A DNA stretch of 64,000 nt from NCBI RefSeq assembly GCF_900625025.1, contig NZ_LR130574.1, positions 310,001-374,000 of the forward strand. Reading direction: 5' to 3'. Below, in pieces: positions 1 to 8,764 of this stretch. The DNA comes from Lachnoclostridium sp. Marseille-P6806. GTDB taxonomy: Bacteria > Bacillota > Clostridia > Lachnospirales > Lachnospiraceae. A program made the translations under genes and the position numbers. Each line of letters begins with the position of its first letter. The first letter of the stretch is position 1. Below the pieces are notes generated by a model. The model had not been told where the DNA came from, ran no database searches, and saw nothing but the letters and a program-made list of their open reading frames with translations.

Positions 1-966
1 GAGCCGCTTGCCGTAGAGCTTCGCCTTTTCGAGCTTTCCCGCGCCCAGCTCATTGCCGAGAATGATCGCGCCGGCGCTGCTGATGCCGTTGCACAGGCAG
101 CACATGAGATCACGGACGACCGCCGCCACAGAGTTGGCCGCCGCGGCGTCCGCCCCCATATGCCCCATGATCGCCGTATAGGAGGTGAAGCCCACGCCCC
201 AGAGGAGCGACGCCCCGAGAATCGGAAAGGATATTTTGCGGAAATCCATATTCAGAAGCCGGTTTCGCCGCAGCAGACCGCGCAAACGGGGATGCAGAAA
301 ACCGCTCTGATAAGAGGAAACCACGCACCAGATGAGCTGGATCACCCGGGAAATGAGCGTCGCCAGCGCCGCGCCGTCTGCCCCCATGGACGGCAGCCCG
401 AGCAGCCCGTAGATAAAGATCGCATTGAGCACCACATTGAGCACGACCGCACCGGAGGAAATCCACGCACTGCGGCTTACATGCTCGGAGATGCGCATCA
501 TGGTGAGGTAGCACTCCGAGAAACCGGTGAGCAGATACGACCACCCGGCGATCCGCAGATACCCCGCGCCGATGCGTGCAAGCTCCGCATCATTCGTAAA
601 AAACAGCATCAGAAATTCCGGAAAAAACACGCAGGCAACAAAAAAGGCCGTGTCGATCAGCGTGATCATCCGGAGGATTCTGCAGAATATATCGTCCAGC
701 GTCTTAAGATCCTGTTTCCCCCAGTACTGCGCTCCGAGTATCGACGCCGCACCCGTCTCCGCAAAGAGAAACATATTCATGACAAACTGCACCTGCGTCG
801 CCAGAGAGACGGCCGCCATGGAGTTCTGATCGAGACGCCCCAGCATGACCGCGTCCGCAGCCGCCACCGAGGCCAGCATCAGACTCTGCAGAGCAATGGG
901 AAGCGTGAGCGTGATCAGCTTCCGGTTAAAATTGTGATCGGTAAAAATACCCTCCCGCATCTGCAT
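1..966 (-). CDS. MATE-family multidrug/Na+ antiporter, 3' part cut by window edge
   Basis: I translated this directly from the minus strand; it stays open to base 1, giving 322 codons without a stop. The N-terminus is MQMREGIFTDHNFNRKLITL, followed by hydrophobic segments (for example LTLPIALQSLMLASVAAADA) and the MATE-like stretch ETGAASILGAQYWGKQD near residue 65. MATE proteins are 12-TM exporters of cationic drugs driven by Na+ or H+; about two thirds is visible. I chose ATG at 966 because GGAGGG lies 4 bases upstream; an in-frame ATG at 978 overlaps that site. The start is preceded by a copy of the leader element found at other genes in this window. It lies 123 bases after aroK and could be transcribed with it or alone. 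Confidence 0.85.
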   Translation of the reverse strand, partial: MQMREGIFTDHNFNRKLITLTLPIALQSLMLASVAAADAVMLGRLDQNSMAAVSLATQVQFVMNMFLFAETGAASILGAQYWGKQDLKTLDDIFCRILRMITLIDTAFFVACVFFPEFLMLFFTNDAELARIGAGYLRIAGWSYLLTGFSECYLTMMRISEHVSRSAWISSGAVVLNVVLNAIFIYGLLGLPSMGADGAALATLISRVIQLIWCVVSSYQSGFLHPRLRGLLRRNRLLNMDFRKISFPILGASLLWGVGFTSYTAIMGHMGADAAAANSVAAVVRDLMCCLCNGISSAGAIILGNELGAGKLEKAKLYGKRL

Positions 967-1089
967 CTGACCCTCCATACCGCAGCGCTTTACGCAAAAC
1001 ACGAGCTCCCAAAGCCATACAAGCGATTTTAGGGCTGTGATCAACGGTGGTTCCGGCTTCAGAACCAATCACTGCACAAAATCCCTGCC

Positions 1090-1587
1090 TCAGCGTCGGA
1101 TCACAGCAAGGAGCTTCTGCAGCGTCTCCTCCTGTGAACAACCCTTTTCATCAATCGTAATATCACTGTAACGCTCATACAGCGCCGTGCGCTCCTCATA
1201 GAGTCCGCGCTGCGTCTGTCCGGGCAGGAGAACAACGCCTCTCCTCCGGAAAGAGGAGCCCGTTCTTTTCCGCATCTCCTCAAACGAGATCCGGAGATAG
1301 ATGCAGCGCCCGTTCTCTTTCAGACGGCGCATGGCCCGTTCTCCGTATACTGCGCTCCCGCCGGTCGAGATAACGGTTTTTTCCGCCTGTATGCCGCTCA
1401 GAATCTCGTCCTCCACACGGATAAATTCCTCCGGGCCGTCCTCGGCGATGATCTCCGAAAGAAGCTTTCCGGTGGTTCTCTGAATCAGCAGATCCGTGTC
1501 AAGAAAGCGGTATCCCAGATATTTTGCCAGCATGACGCCGATGGTGCTCTTGCCGCTGCCGGGCAGACCGATCAGAACATAATTCAA
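1090..1587 (-). CDS. aroK: Shikimate kinase family protein
   Basis: This 165-aa P-loop kinase has Walker A GLPGSGKST at residues 7-15, the DTD motif at 30-32 and Arg57 (FIRVE), which match the shikimate-contacting residues of AroK. STGGSAV follows near 78-84 (most AroK have a third Gly where this has Ser). The C-terminal half carries the arginine-rich lid (LYEERTALYE). The start is TTG at 1587, preceded by GGAGG 8 bases away and overlapping the stop of the upstream TRAP permease, so the two are probably translationally coupled. The family phosphorylates shikimate at O3 in aromatic amino-acid synthesis. No other aro gene is nearby, so a related substrate delivered by the TRAP system is possible. 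Length is normal for AroK. Confidence 0.8.
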   Translation of the reverse strand: MNYVLIGLPGSGKSTIGVMLAKYLGYRFLDTDLLIQRTTGKLLSEIIAEDGPEEFIRVEDEILSGIQAEKTVISTGGSAVYGERAMRRLKENGRCIYLRISFEEMRKRTGSSFRRRGVVLLPGQTQRGLYEERTALYERYSDITIDEKGCSQEETLQKLLAVIRR

Positions 1588-3533
1588 TCCGCAATCCTCC
1601 GCGCCGTCGTCCGGCGTGCCGTCACAAGCTGCCACGAAAACGCCGCCGCAATAAGAACGAGTCCCGCCGCGTCCGTCACAAAATGCGGATCGATCAGCAT
1701 GATCCCCCCGGCCGCGCTCATCACACGGACCAGCGGATTCATATACGCCCTGAGATACCCCTCCAGCGCCGCCGCGAGAGCAAAAATGCCGATGAACGAC
1801 GTCACGCCGATCTGAACCACCTTTCCCGGCGTGGTGTCAATGAGCAGCATCGCCGGGCTGAAGCAGAAGACATACGGGACAATGAACACGGCAATTGCAA
1901 GCTTCGAGGCGTTGAGCGCGGTCTTCATAGGGTTGGACTTGGCAATCGCGGAGCCCGCGTAGGCCGCGAGAGCGACCGGCGGCGTAATGTCCGCAACGAT
2001 GCCGAAGTAAAACACGAAGAAATGCGCGGCAAGCGCCGGAACACCCATGCGGATCAGAATCGGCGCACAGGTCGCCGCCATAATGCAGTAGTTCGCCGTC
2101 GTCGGGACACCCATCCCCAGAACAATGCAGCACAGCATCGTCAGAACCAGCGCGATGATGAGGTGGTTGTTCGCTACGGCAATGATGCCGTTAATAAGTT
2201 CATTGGCAAGCCCCGTCATCGTGATGCAGCCCGAAATGATGCCCGCGACGCCGCAGGCAGCCGCCACGGTGATCGTGCCCCGTCCGCCCGCTTCAAGCGC
2301 GTCGATGAGCTTGGACGGCGTGATGCGGTTCGCCTTGTCAAAGAGGCTCACGCCGATCGCCAGAAGAATGGCAAAGCTCGCCGCGCGCTGCATGGTCATG
2401 GCATTGCTGGACACCCACCAGACCAGCATGACGAGCGGCAGAAGAAGATAGATTTTGCGGATCAGCACGCGGAACACCGGAAGCTGCTCCTTCGGAACCC
2501 CTGCAAGACCCAGCTTCTTCGCCTCCAGATGCACGGAAATGAAAATGCCCGCAAAGTAAAGCACCGCCGGAAGCATCGCCCGCCCGATAATGCCGGAATA
2601 GGGAACGCCGACAAAATCGGCCATGAGAAACGCCGCCGCACCCATAATCGGGGGCATGATCTGCCCGCCTGTGGACGCCGCCGCCTCAACCGCCCCGGCA
2701 AACTCCGGACGATAGCCGGTTTTTTTCATCATCGGAATGGTGACGGAACCGGTGGTCACCGTATTGCCGACCGACGAACCGGACACCATGCCGCAGAGTG
2801 CCGAGGAAATCACGGCCACCTTGGCCGGACCGCCCGCATAGCGCCCCGCCGCACAGTTCGCCATCTGAATAAAGAAATCGGAAATGCCGGTTCTCTCTAA
2901 GAACGCGCCGAAAATAATGAATACGACAATGTATTTGGAGCAGACATTGACCGGCGTCGAGAAAATTCCCTCCTTGGTGTAAAACAGATTCCGCACCAGA
3001 TAGCGGACACGGCCGAAAAATTCCGGATTCGTCAGTCCGTAGGCGAGTGCATAGATCAGAAAAAAGCCGGCCACGCACAGAATCGGGATGCCCACGCTCC
3101 GCCGCGTGACCTCGATCAGCGCCAGTATCCCTATGATGCCGATCACGATCTGATACGCCTCAAAGCGGGTTCCCTGCTGAATGATGCGGTTCGAGTTAAA
3201 GGTGAAGTACAAAAACGCGCCGGCTCCGAGCACCATCATCACGACATCGTACCGCGGCATGTGATTCGCCCTCTGCTCCCGCTTGGTCGCAGGGTACAGG
3301 AGAAAGCCCATCAGCACGATCATCGCAAGAAAAGAAGTCAGGCGGATCTCCTCCAGAAACGTGGCAAAAAGCGTGACATAGATGCACCAGAGAGAAAACG
3401 CCGCAACCAGATAGCGGATAACGGCGCGGGGCGTCCCCGTCCATTCTCTGAGGTTGCTCTCCCTGTCATATTTTTTCATCACCGCGGCAAGCTCCTGCTG
3501 CGCCGTGCGGTCTTTGTTTTTATCTGTATTCAA
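1584..3533 (-). CDS. TRAP transporter permease, DctQM-type 4TM/12TM fusion
   Basis: A 649-aa polytopic membrane protein. A short hydrophilic N-terminus leads into about four helices (DctQ-like part, residues 40-170), then a long DctM-like part with the conserved ASTGGQIMPPIMGAAAFLMA and GMGVPTTANY loops. This fused architecture is the usual partner of TAXI-type binding proteins. It catalyses Na+- or H+-driven uptake of organic acids. The start is TTG at 3533, with GGAGG 6 bases upstream and 25 bases after the TAXI gene; longer in-frame extensions would overlap TAXI. It overlaps the aroK start by four bases. The substrate cannot be read from sequence. Confidence 0.9.
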   Translation of the reverse strand: MNTDKNKDRTAQQELAAVMKKYDRESNLREWTGTPRAVIRYLVAAFSLWCIYVTLFATFLEEIRLTSFLAMIVLMGFLLYPATKREQRANHMPRYDVVMMVLGAGAFLYFTFNSNRIIQQGTRFEAYQIVIGIIGILALIEVTRRSVGIPILCVAGFFLIYALAYGLTNPEFFGRVRYLVRNLFYTKEGIFSTPVNVCSKYIVVFIIFGAFLERTGISDFFIQMANCAAGRYAGGPAKVAVISSALCGMVSGSSVGNTVTTGSVTIPMMKKTGYRPEFAGAVEAAASTGGQIMPPIMGAAAFLMADFVGVPYSGIIGRAMLPAVLYFAGIFISVHLEAKKLGLAGVPKEQLPVFRVLIRKIYLLLPLVMLVWWVSSNAMTMQRAASFAILLAIGVSLFDKANRITPSKLIDALEAGGRGTITVAAACGVAGIISGCITMTGLANELINGIIAVANNHLIIALVLTMLCCIVLGMGVPTTANYCIMAATCAPILIRMGVPALAAHFFVFYFGIVADITPPVALAAYAGSAIAKSNPMKTALNASKLAIAVFIVPYVFCFSPAMLLIDTTPGKVVQIGVTSFIGIFALAAALEGYLRAYMNPLVRVMSAAGGIMLIDPHFVTDAAGLVLIAAAFSWQLVTARRTTARRIAD

Positions 3534-3558
3534 AACAAACCTCCGTCCGTCTGCGATG

Positions 3559-4536
3559 TCATTCCTCTGTGCGCACCGTAATCCCGTGCTCGGCATAGTA
3601 GCGCGCCGCCCCCTCATGGAACGGCGCCGCCATTCCCTCGGTCGCGTTTTCCAGCGAAAGCTCCACGCCCTTGGCATTTTCCGCCGCAATATCCTGCGCA
3701 TGATCAAAGATTGCCGCCGTCATGCGGTAGACTGTGTCCTCATCGAGCTTCGCCGAGACGATCACCGTCGCCTTGACCGTGATCGTATTCACCGCCTCGG
3801 ACTGCCCGGGGTAGGTCTCCGCCGGAATCTCCAGCGGTGCATAGTAGGGGCAGTCCGCAAGAATCCGATCCCGCAGCGCCCCGTCGATATTCACGAGATA
3901 AACGCCGTTCGTCGTCGCCAGCTCCGTGATCGCCATGGTCGGCGCGCCCGCGACGATAAAGGCCGCGTCGATCTTACCGTCCTTGAGCGATTCCTTGCTG
4001 TCCTCAAAGCTCTGATACTGGGGATTGATGTCGTCCAGCGGGATCCCCGCCGCCGTCAGAACGTCGACGGCGTTAAAATACACGCCCGATCCGGCCGCGC
4101 CGACCGAGACGCTCTTTCCCCGCAGATCGTCGACCGTGTCGATTTCGGGATTCATGGTGATAAGCTGCACCGTCTCGGCATACAGGCCGCCGAGAACCCG
4201 GAAATCATGCGTCGCGCCGTCGCTCTCAAAGGACTTGGTCCCGTCCCACGCATAGGCCATGACGTCCGACTGGGTGAAGCCGAGCTGAAAATCGCCGTCC
4301 TGCACGGACTGGATGTTCACCTTGGAGCCCCCTGTCGAGACCGCCGTCACCTTGGTATCCGCATAATTCGTGATATACTGCGCGATAACGCCGCCGTAGG
4401 AATAATAGGTTCCCGCCGTGCCGCCCGTGCCGAACATCATCCGCATCCTGCCGGCGCCGCACCCCGAGAGCACCCCTGCAAGCGCAAGGCACAGCACAGG
4501 CACTGTCGAACGCATCATGCCGCGTTTGATCTTCAA
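3559..4536 (-). CDS. TAXI family TRAP solute-binding lipoprotein
   Basis: A 325-aa exported binding protein. The signal peptide ends in a lipobox (LALAGVLSGC), so it should be a membrane-anchored lipoprotein. Just after it comes the family hallmark FGTGGTAGTYYSYGG, then the ligand-domain features VSTGGSKVNIQ and DDLRGKSVSVGAAGSG. TAXI proteins bind acidic organic solutes (glutamate and related acids are known ligands) and hand them to the fused permease encoded next. The start is TTG at 4536, with AGGAGG 8 bases upstream; an ATG lies seven codons further in. It starts 13 bases after the kinase-like gene, consistent with one operon. Confidence 0.9.
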   Translation of the reverse strand: MKIKRGMMRSTVPVLCLALAGVLSGCGAGRMRMMFGTGGTAGTYYSYGGVIAQYITNYADTKVTAVSTGGSKVNIQSVQDGDFQLGFTQSDVMAYAWDGTKSFESDGATHDFRVLGGLYAETVQLITMNPEIDTVDDLRGKSVSVGAAGSGVYFNAVDVLTAAGIPLDDINPQYQSFEDSKESLKDGKIDAAFIVAGAPTMAITELATTNGVYLVNIDGALRDRILADCPYYAPLEIPAETYPGQSEAVNTITVKATVIVSAKLDEDTVYRMTAAIFDHAQDIAAENAKGVELSLENATEGMAAPFHEGAARYYAEHGITVRTEE

Positions 4537-4549
4537 TGGTATTTCCTCC

Positions 4550-5152
4550 TCACTTTCCCAGAATCGACACGAGAAGCTCCACACATTTCTCCGTGCCGAT
4601 CGCGCCGGTGTCCAGACAGATGTTGTAATCCCGGTAATCGCCCATATCATGTCCGGTATAAGTCTTATAGTAGGTCGCCCGCGTATCGTCGCGTCTGCTG
4701 ATGTATTTCCTGACATCGGCGATATTGCACTCTCCGAGCTCCCGCGCTCTGACGATCCGTTTTTCCATCGGCGCATAAAGGAAAATATCGAAGCTCGGCA
4801 CACCGGCTGCACGGAGAATGATATTGGAGCAGCGCCCGACAAGAATACAGGGCTCTCCGGCTGCAAGATCAAGAATCACCTGCTTCTGCGCGCGGAAAAT
4901 CCCGTCCGAGGAGCTGGTATAGGACACGGCGCTGTTGAGGATGCTGTTCATGATCCGCCCCGCGTGCGTCATGCTCTCTCCCTCGCGCTCGACATCCTCT
5001 GCCGAATATCCGCTTTTTTCGGCCGTTTTTTCGATAAATTCATTGTCATAATACGGAATCCCCAGCGCCTCGGTAAGTCCTCGCGCCACCGTCCGTCCGC
5101 CGGCTCCGTACTCTCTGCTGATCGTGATGACCGGTAAGCTGTTCTCTGACAT
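4550..5152 (-). CDS. Cytidylate kinase-like family protein
   Basis: A 200-aa protein starting with the P-loop-like motif ITISREYGAGGRTVARGL (residues 9-26), the signature of the cytidylate-kinase-like (Cmk2-type) family. Further conserved parts are CILVGRCSNIILR near 100-112 and the DDTRATYYKTYTGHDMGD segment near 155-172. These proteins are common in Clostridia, and their true substrate is mostly unproven. It is the first gene of the TAXI-TRAP-aroK group. The start is ATG with GAGGG four bases upstream. The upstream untranslated region carries three consecutive hairpins. Family assignment is firm; the reaction is not. Confidence 0.8.
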   Translation of the reverse strand: MSENSLPVITISREYGAGGRTVARGLTEALGIPYYDNEFIEKTAEKSGYSAEDVEREGESMTHAGRIMNSILNSAVSYTSSSDGIFRAQKQVILDLAAGEPCILVGRCSNIILRAAGVPSFDIFLYAPMEKRIVRARELGECNIADVRKYISRRDDTRATYYKTYTGHDMGDYRDYNICLDTGAIGTEKCVELLVSILGK

Positions 5153-5171
5153 ATTTCCCTCTTTCCCGCGA

Positions 5172-5264
5172 GGCGAATTTCAGATTCGCCGATGCGATCT
5201 GCGACTCGGTGCCCCGCACCGATGTCGGAGTTTGAAAGGACTGCATCAGCAGGACTTTCAAACT
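5172..5264 (-). promoter_or_regulatory. Three consecutive hairpins upstream of the kinase-like gene
   Basis: Three inverted repeats lie end to end. 5172-5178 pairs with 5184-5190 (GGCGAAT, 5-base loop). 5206-5212 pairs with 5216-5222 (TCGGTGC, 3-base loop), with an outer GAC/GTC. 5229-5238 pairs with 5255-5264 (AGTTTGAAAG), with an inner CTGC/GCAG stem. They precede the kinase-like start at 5152 and follow the tRNA-Ser terminator. None has a T-tract. A similar triplet lies at 49863-49970. Function is unknown; a leader/attenuator or a palindromic repeat is possible. Confidence 0.55.
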
Positions 5265-5278
5265 TCCCCCTTTCAGAC

Positions 5279-5319
5279 AAAAAACGGCGCTTCACAGGCT
5301 TTTCCTGCAAACCGCCGTC
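5279..5319 (-). terminator. Rho-independent terminator after tRNA-Ser
   Basis: On the minus strand an ACGGCG arm and its CGCCGT partner enclose a loop with a smaller CAGG/CCTG stem, followed directly by a run of six T. It begins about 10 bases after the 3' end of tRNA-Ser. Confidence 0.8.
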
Positions 5320-5329
5320 TTCTTATGCA

Positions 5330-5417
5330 CGGAGGACATGGGATTCGAACCCACGCACCGTTTGACCGGCCTAACGCATTTCGAGTGCGCCCCCTTGAAC
5401 CGCTTGGGTAATCCTCC
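5330..5417 (-). tRNA. tRNA-Ser(CGA)
   Basis: An 88-base class II tRNA. The acceptor arms GGAGGAT and GTCCTCC pair over seven positions and the discriminator base is G. The anticodon loop CTCGAAA gives anticodon CGA. A long variable arm and the T-loop GGTTCGAATCC are present. A TTGTAA/TAAATT pair with 17-base spacing just upstream could be its promoter. A terminator follows. Confidence 0.95.
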
Positions 5418-5494
5418 ATAACAAAAATGAATTTAACATATTTCATTTCAAATTACAAATACATTTGTCTGATTCCTGCCACAATTTCAAAGCA

Positions 5495-5527
5495 GAAAAC
5501 GGCGTCAGGAAATCCCGCGCCGTTTTC
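5495..5527 (-). terminator. Terminator after the first DHDPS-family gene
   Basis: A perfect 10-bp inverted repeat (GAAAACGGCG with CGCCGTTTTC, 13-base loop) begins 18 bases after the stop at 5545. The descending arm ends in four T, so it is a plausible intrinsic terminator. Confidence 0.7.
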
Positions 5528-5544
5528 CAATAGAAGAGAGCCGG

Positions 5545-6465
5545 TTACAGCTTGCCGATCTCTTTCAGGACGGCGTTGGTCGCTGCCATTTCCTCCTCAG
5601 TCGCAGGGGCCAGGGGAAGTCTTGCCGGTCCGAGCCGTATGCCGGATATTTCTTCGATCGCAGGCCTCATGATTGAGTTCGGAAGAATTCTCCCGTTCTG
5701 CCCGGTCGTCTTGCAGAAACGATAGATCGGAACAAACAGTTCTTTCGCTCTCTCGTTGTCGCCTTCTGCAAATGCCTTGAATATCTCGCGAATCTCATGG
5801 CCAAAGATGTGGGCTCCGCCGGAAACCAACCCCATAGCGCCCTGCACGATCGTCGGCAGAAGCATGATGTCGTCGCCGTTGTAGATGGCAAAATCCGGAT
5901 CCACATCCTTTGTTGCAAGGAAGAAATCCGTAACCTGTGTCGGATTGATGCCCGCCTCGTCCTTTACGCCGACGATATTCGGGAATTCCGCCAGTCTGCC
6001 GACCGTCTCGGCCTCCATGTTGACACCGACGAAGATCGGGATATTGTACAGAACAATATCCGCCGCCGTGTTCTCCGCAAGCTTCTTAAAATGCAGGTAG
6101 ATCCCCTCTTGAGTAGGCTTGTTATAGAAAGGACAGACAACCAGAACCGTGTCAATGCCGGCCTTTACCGCCTCATTGGTCAGAGCGATCGTTTCCCGCG
6201 TGGATGCACAGCCGGTTCCCGCAATGACAGGCTTGCGGCCTGCCGCCGCCTTGACCGCAGTTTGGAACAGCTTTACTCTCTCTTCGAAAGTACACAGACA
6301 CGCCTCGCCGGTTGTTCCGGTTACAATGAGCGAATCGCACAGGTCATTCTCAATGACATAGTCGATCAGCTTCGCATAATTCTCATAATTGATGCTCTCG
6401 TCCTCATGATAGGGCGTGATGAGCGGAAGAAGAATCTGACCATACTTCTCAACAAATTTGTTCAC
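5545..6465 (-). CDS. Dihydrodipicolinate synthase / N-acetylneuraminate lyase family aldolase (1)
   Basis: A 306-aa class I pyruvate aldolase of the DapA/NanA superfamily. It shows VTGTTGEACL near residue 50 (family GTTGE/GSTGE loop), the catalytic Tyr in IVLYNIP near 140 and the Schiff-base Lys in GVKDEAG near 168. Members condense or cleave pyruvate with an aldehyde; members of catabolic clusters often act on 2-keto-3-deoxy acids or N-acylneuraminate. The start is probably GTG at 6465, since GGAGGG sits 8 bases before it; an ATG at 6480 lies on that site. It is the last gene of the cluster, 96 bases after a second family member. Paired with TRAP uptake and dehydrogenases, it is more likely catabolic than lysine-biosynthetic DapA. 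Confidence 0.85.
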   Translation of the reverse strand: MNKFVEKYGQILLPLITPYHEDESINYENYAKLIDYVIENDLCDSLIVTGTTGEACLCTFEERVKLFQTAVKAAAGRKPVIAGTGCASTRETIALTNEAVKAGIDTVLVVCPFYNKPTQEGIYLHFKKLAENTAADIVLYNIPIFVGVNMEAETVGRLAEFPNIVGVKDEAGINPTQVTDFFLATKDVDPDFAIYNGDDIMLLPTIVQGAMGLVSGGAHIFGHEIREIFKAFAEGDNERAKELFVPIYRFCKTTGQNGRILPNSIMRPAIEEISGIRLGPARLPLAPATEEEMAATNAVLKEIGKL

Positions 6466-6561
6466 AGCGTAACCCTCCATTTAGTATATTCGCTTTTTAT
6501 ACCATCCGCGGAGCAATCCGGCTCCGCAGGCAGCCGCTCCTTGCTGATGCAGCGCTCCTGC

Positions 6562-7449
6562 TTATTCTGCAAAGGCCCTGCGGATTTTTTCTTTATCCTC
6601 TTCCGGGAGATAGGTAATCGGACTTCTGCACAGTCCTACATGACGCCCTCTGCATTCCAGTGCATATTTCAGACGGATCGGGAACTGATTGCCGCCCAGA
6701 CACTGCCATTTATCATACAGAGAATTCTGAATGTCCAGTCCTTCTTCATGCTTTCCCTCCCCGGCCAGCTTCCACATCCTGACACATTCCTCCGGAAATA
6801 CAGAAAGAATGGCCGAGATCGCTCCTGCCGCTCCCAGTTCAAAGCAGCTGAAGATCATGTCATCCGTCGCCGCAAATACGCTTCCCCTGGCGCCGACTTT
6901 CATCACCTGTGCATACAGGGCCTGAATACCGTCCACGCTCTGCTTGATGCCGCGCACATATTCGGTCTCATTTACCAGTCTCTCAAACAGCTCCGGCAGG
7001 ATTTTGTTTTGCGGAATGACGTTGTAGATGATGATCGGAAGCTGTACTTCTTTTGAAATGGTACTGTAAAAATCAAACATGCCCTCTTCGTTGGGAACCA
7101 GCACATTGTAAGCCGGAGGCGTCACCATAATGGCATCGGCCCCCGCTTCCCCGGCGGCCAGACCTGCCCGGACCGCGTCCCGGGTACAGGTGCGCATCAC
7201 ACCGCACACAACCGATTTCTCCTTGCCGCAGTGTTTCCCTGCGGTTGTCACCATCTTCTTCAGCTCTTCATCACAGATGGTCGGTCCCTCTCCGGTACTC
7301 CCGCTGACGCTGATTCCGTCTGCTCCCGCCCTCAGACACAGCTCCATCTCTGCTTCCAGCAATTCGTAGTTGATCTCTCCGTTCTCGTCAAACGGCGTGA
7401 CGATCGGCGGGATGATTCCGCGGATTTCCTGTCCGAGTTTCTTTCTCAT
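6562..7449 (-). CDS. Dihydrodipicolinate synthase / N-acetylneuraminate lyase family aldolase (2)
   Basis: A 295-aa second DapA/NanA-superfamily protein, clearly divergent from its neighbour. Visible motifs are SGSTGEGPT near residue 49, catalytic Tyr142 in IIYNVIP and Schiff-base Lys169 in RGIKQSVDG. Aldolase or dehydratase chemistry on a 2-keto acid is expected. I chose ATG at 7449: GGGAGG lies 11 bases upstream, whereas the in-frame ATG at 7470 has no ribosome-binding site. It has its own promoter (TTGACA-N17-TACAAT), with the cluster's operator-like palindrome in the spacer, so it is probably regulated with dctPQM although it follows the dehydrogenase gene. Two such proteins in one locus suggest consecutive or alternative steps. 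Confidence 0.85.
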   Translation of the reverse strand: MRKKLGQEIRGIIPPIVTPFDENGEINYELLEAEMELCLRAGADGISVSGSTGEGPTICDEELKKMVTTAGKHCGKEKSVVCGVMRTCTRDAVRAGLAAGEAGADAIMVTPPAYNVLVPNEEGMFDFYSTISKEVQLPIIIYNVIPQNKILPELFERLVNETEYVRGIKQSVDGIQALYAQVMKVGARGSVFAATDDMIFSCFELGAAGAISAILSVFPEECVRMWKLAGEGKHEEGLDIQNSLYDKWQCLGGNQFPIRLKYALECRGRHVGLCRSPITYLPEEDKEKIRRAFAE

Positions 7450-7496
7450 TATCCTTTTCGCCTCCCTCATACGAGATGCTTCGCTCTTTTTGTGTT

Positions 7497-7525
7497 ATTG
7501 TATGATGTCTTACAATATTTGTCAA
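7497..7525 (-). promoter_or_regulatory. Promoter with embedded operator-like palindrome (site A)
   Basis: Read on the minus strand: TTGACA (7525-7520), a 17-base spacer, TACAAT (7502-7497). The 18-base motif at 7498-7515, TTGTATGATGTCTTACAA on the plus strand, has TTGTA/TACAA arms and fills the spacer and -10. The same motif lies upstream of dctP, the SDR and lrgA, so a repressor bound here would block RNA polymerase. The likely regulator is the GntR protein at 13.1 kb (inference). Confidence 0.75.
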
Positions 7526-7611
7526 CATCTCTCCCGTATATGACAATTTTATCGTCACTGATCCTTGGCGGCATAGTTCCTCCGTTTCGGGTATTTTTAT
7601 TACCTGTACGC

Positions 7612-8691
7612 TTACAGAATCTGCTTCACCGCTTCTTTCAGCTTTGCTTTTCCCCCCTCTGTTATTACATTTCCCGCTTCCGCAATGGAATTCAGGTAGA
7701 GCGCAAGGCTCTCCTCCGACGTGTCGTAGCCGATTTCCGCGAGCGTCGTCGGCATATTCATATCCTTCATCAGCCGGCGGGTCACATCAATTTCCTCATC
7801 GGAATCTCCATTGAATGCCAGTTGCAGCAGAAGTCCCACTGCTACCAGCTCTCCATGCAGCCATCGGGCCGCTTTTTCCGTGTTCTCCGTCCTCATAAAG
7901 TCATAGGTCGCATGCGCCAGCGCAAGCTGTCCGGACCCATCCGCAAAACCGCTGACAATGGATGTGTGTAAAAGATTCGTCAGGATGCACTCTGTAAATC
8001 TTGCCGCTTTCTGCCGGTTTGCATAAACATCACGCCCCTCCCCGTACAAAAACTCGCAGAGCGCTTTGGAATTCACCAGCTGAATGTATTCCCGCGTCGT
8101 GCAGTCTTTGTAGGACAGGACCTTCTTCTGGTGTCCGCACTCGCCGAGTTTTGCAATGGAATCCAGAATTCCCGACGCAAACAGACGCGGAGGGGCCGTA
8201 GCAATCAGATTGTCATCGGCAATGCATACATCCACCTCTTTTTGCATATTGATGGCAGGGCGCCTCTGCCCCTTATCGTTGTACATGATGCACACCATCG
8301 AGGTCGGCACACAGGTCGCAATCGAGGTCGGCACCGTGACGACCGGAAGTCCGGACAGAACGGAAACCGCCTTGGCAAGATCAATGCACTTTCCGCCGCC
8401 CATTCCAACGATCGTGGTACAGCCGTCCCGAAGCGCCTCTCTGGCATACCGCCCGGCACAGGCTTTCGTGCACTCCCCCGTATGAACGATCAGCTTATGC
8501 GAAATTTCCGCAGAAATCAGGCTGCCCTCCGCCGCATTCATCACAATGGCACTGCCCTTGACTCCGCCGATCATCAGCGCTTTGCCGCCCAGCCTCCTGA
8601 TCGTGGGAGCCAGAAGATCAATCACTCCCTCTCCGCCGAAATACTGGCCGCAGCCAACCTTTAAGGCTGATACATCCTCCAGCTTCATCAT
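7612..8691 (-). CDS. Glycerol-dehydrogenase-like iron-containing alcohol dehydrogenase
   Basis: A 359-aa NAD-dependent polyol or alcohol dehydrogenase of the GldA branch. It shows the nucleotide-binding GMGGGKCIDLAKA (near residue 95), PTSIATCVPTS, and the metal ligands: Asp in GILDSIAKLGE and two His in LALAHATYDF and WLHGELVAVG. The start is ATG at 8691 (ATGATG), with AGGAAAGG just upstream; the upstream extension has no ribosome-binding site. It follows dctM by 73 bases and precedes the aldolases. A role in interconverting a hydroxy and a keto group of the imported acid is inferred. The exact substrate is unknown. Confidence 0.85.
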   Translation of the reverse strand: MMKLEDVSALKVGCGQYFGGEGVIDLLAPTIRRLGGKALMIGGVKGSAIVMNAAEGSLISAEISHKLIVHTGECTKACAGRYAREALRDGCTTIVGMGGGKCIDLAKAVSVLSGLPVVTVPTSIATCVPTSMVCIMYNDKGQRRPAINMQKEVDVCIADDNLIATAPPRLFASGILDSIAKLGECGHQKKVLSYKDCTTREYIQLVNSKALCEFLYGEGRDVYANRQKAARFTECILTNLLHTSIVSGFADGSGQLALAHATYDFMRTENTEKAARWLHGELVAVGLLLQLAFNGDSDEEIDVTRRLMKDMNMPTTLAEIGYDTSEESLALYLNSIAEAGNVITEGGKAKLKEAVKQIL

Positions 8692-8764
8692 TTCCTTTCC
8701 TGCCGCAGTCCGTCCGCAGCACCGACACAATTCCTGTCCAGGAGTCATCTGGCTCGTTCTTTCC

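Noticed and set aside
160-1032. Plus-strand frame over the left edge
   Set aside because: Antisense to the MATE gene, which has recognisable hydrophobic segments and a ribosome-binding site.
5545-7449. Naming the two aldolase genes dapA or nanA
   Set aside because: The superfamily motifs are present, but no residues decide between lysine synthesis, sialic acid cleavage and keto-deoxy-acid cleavage, and the neighbours include neither lysine nor sialic acid genes.
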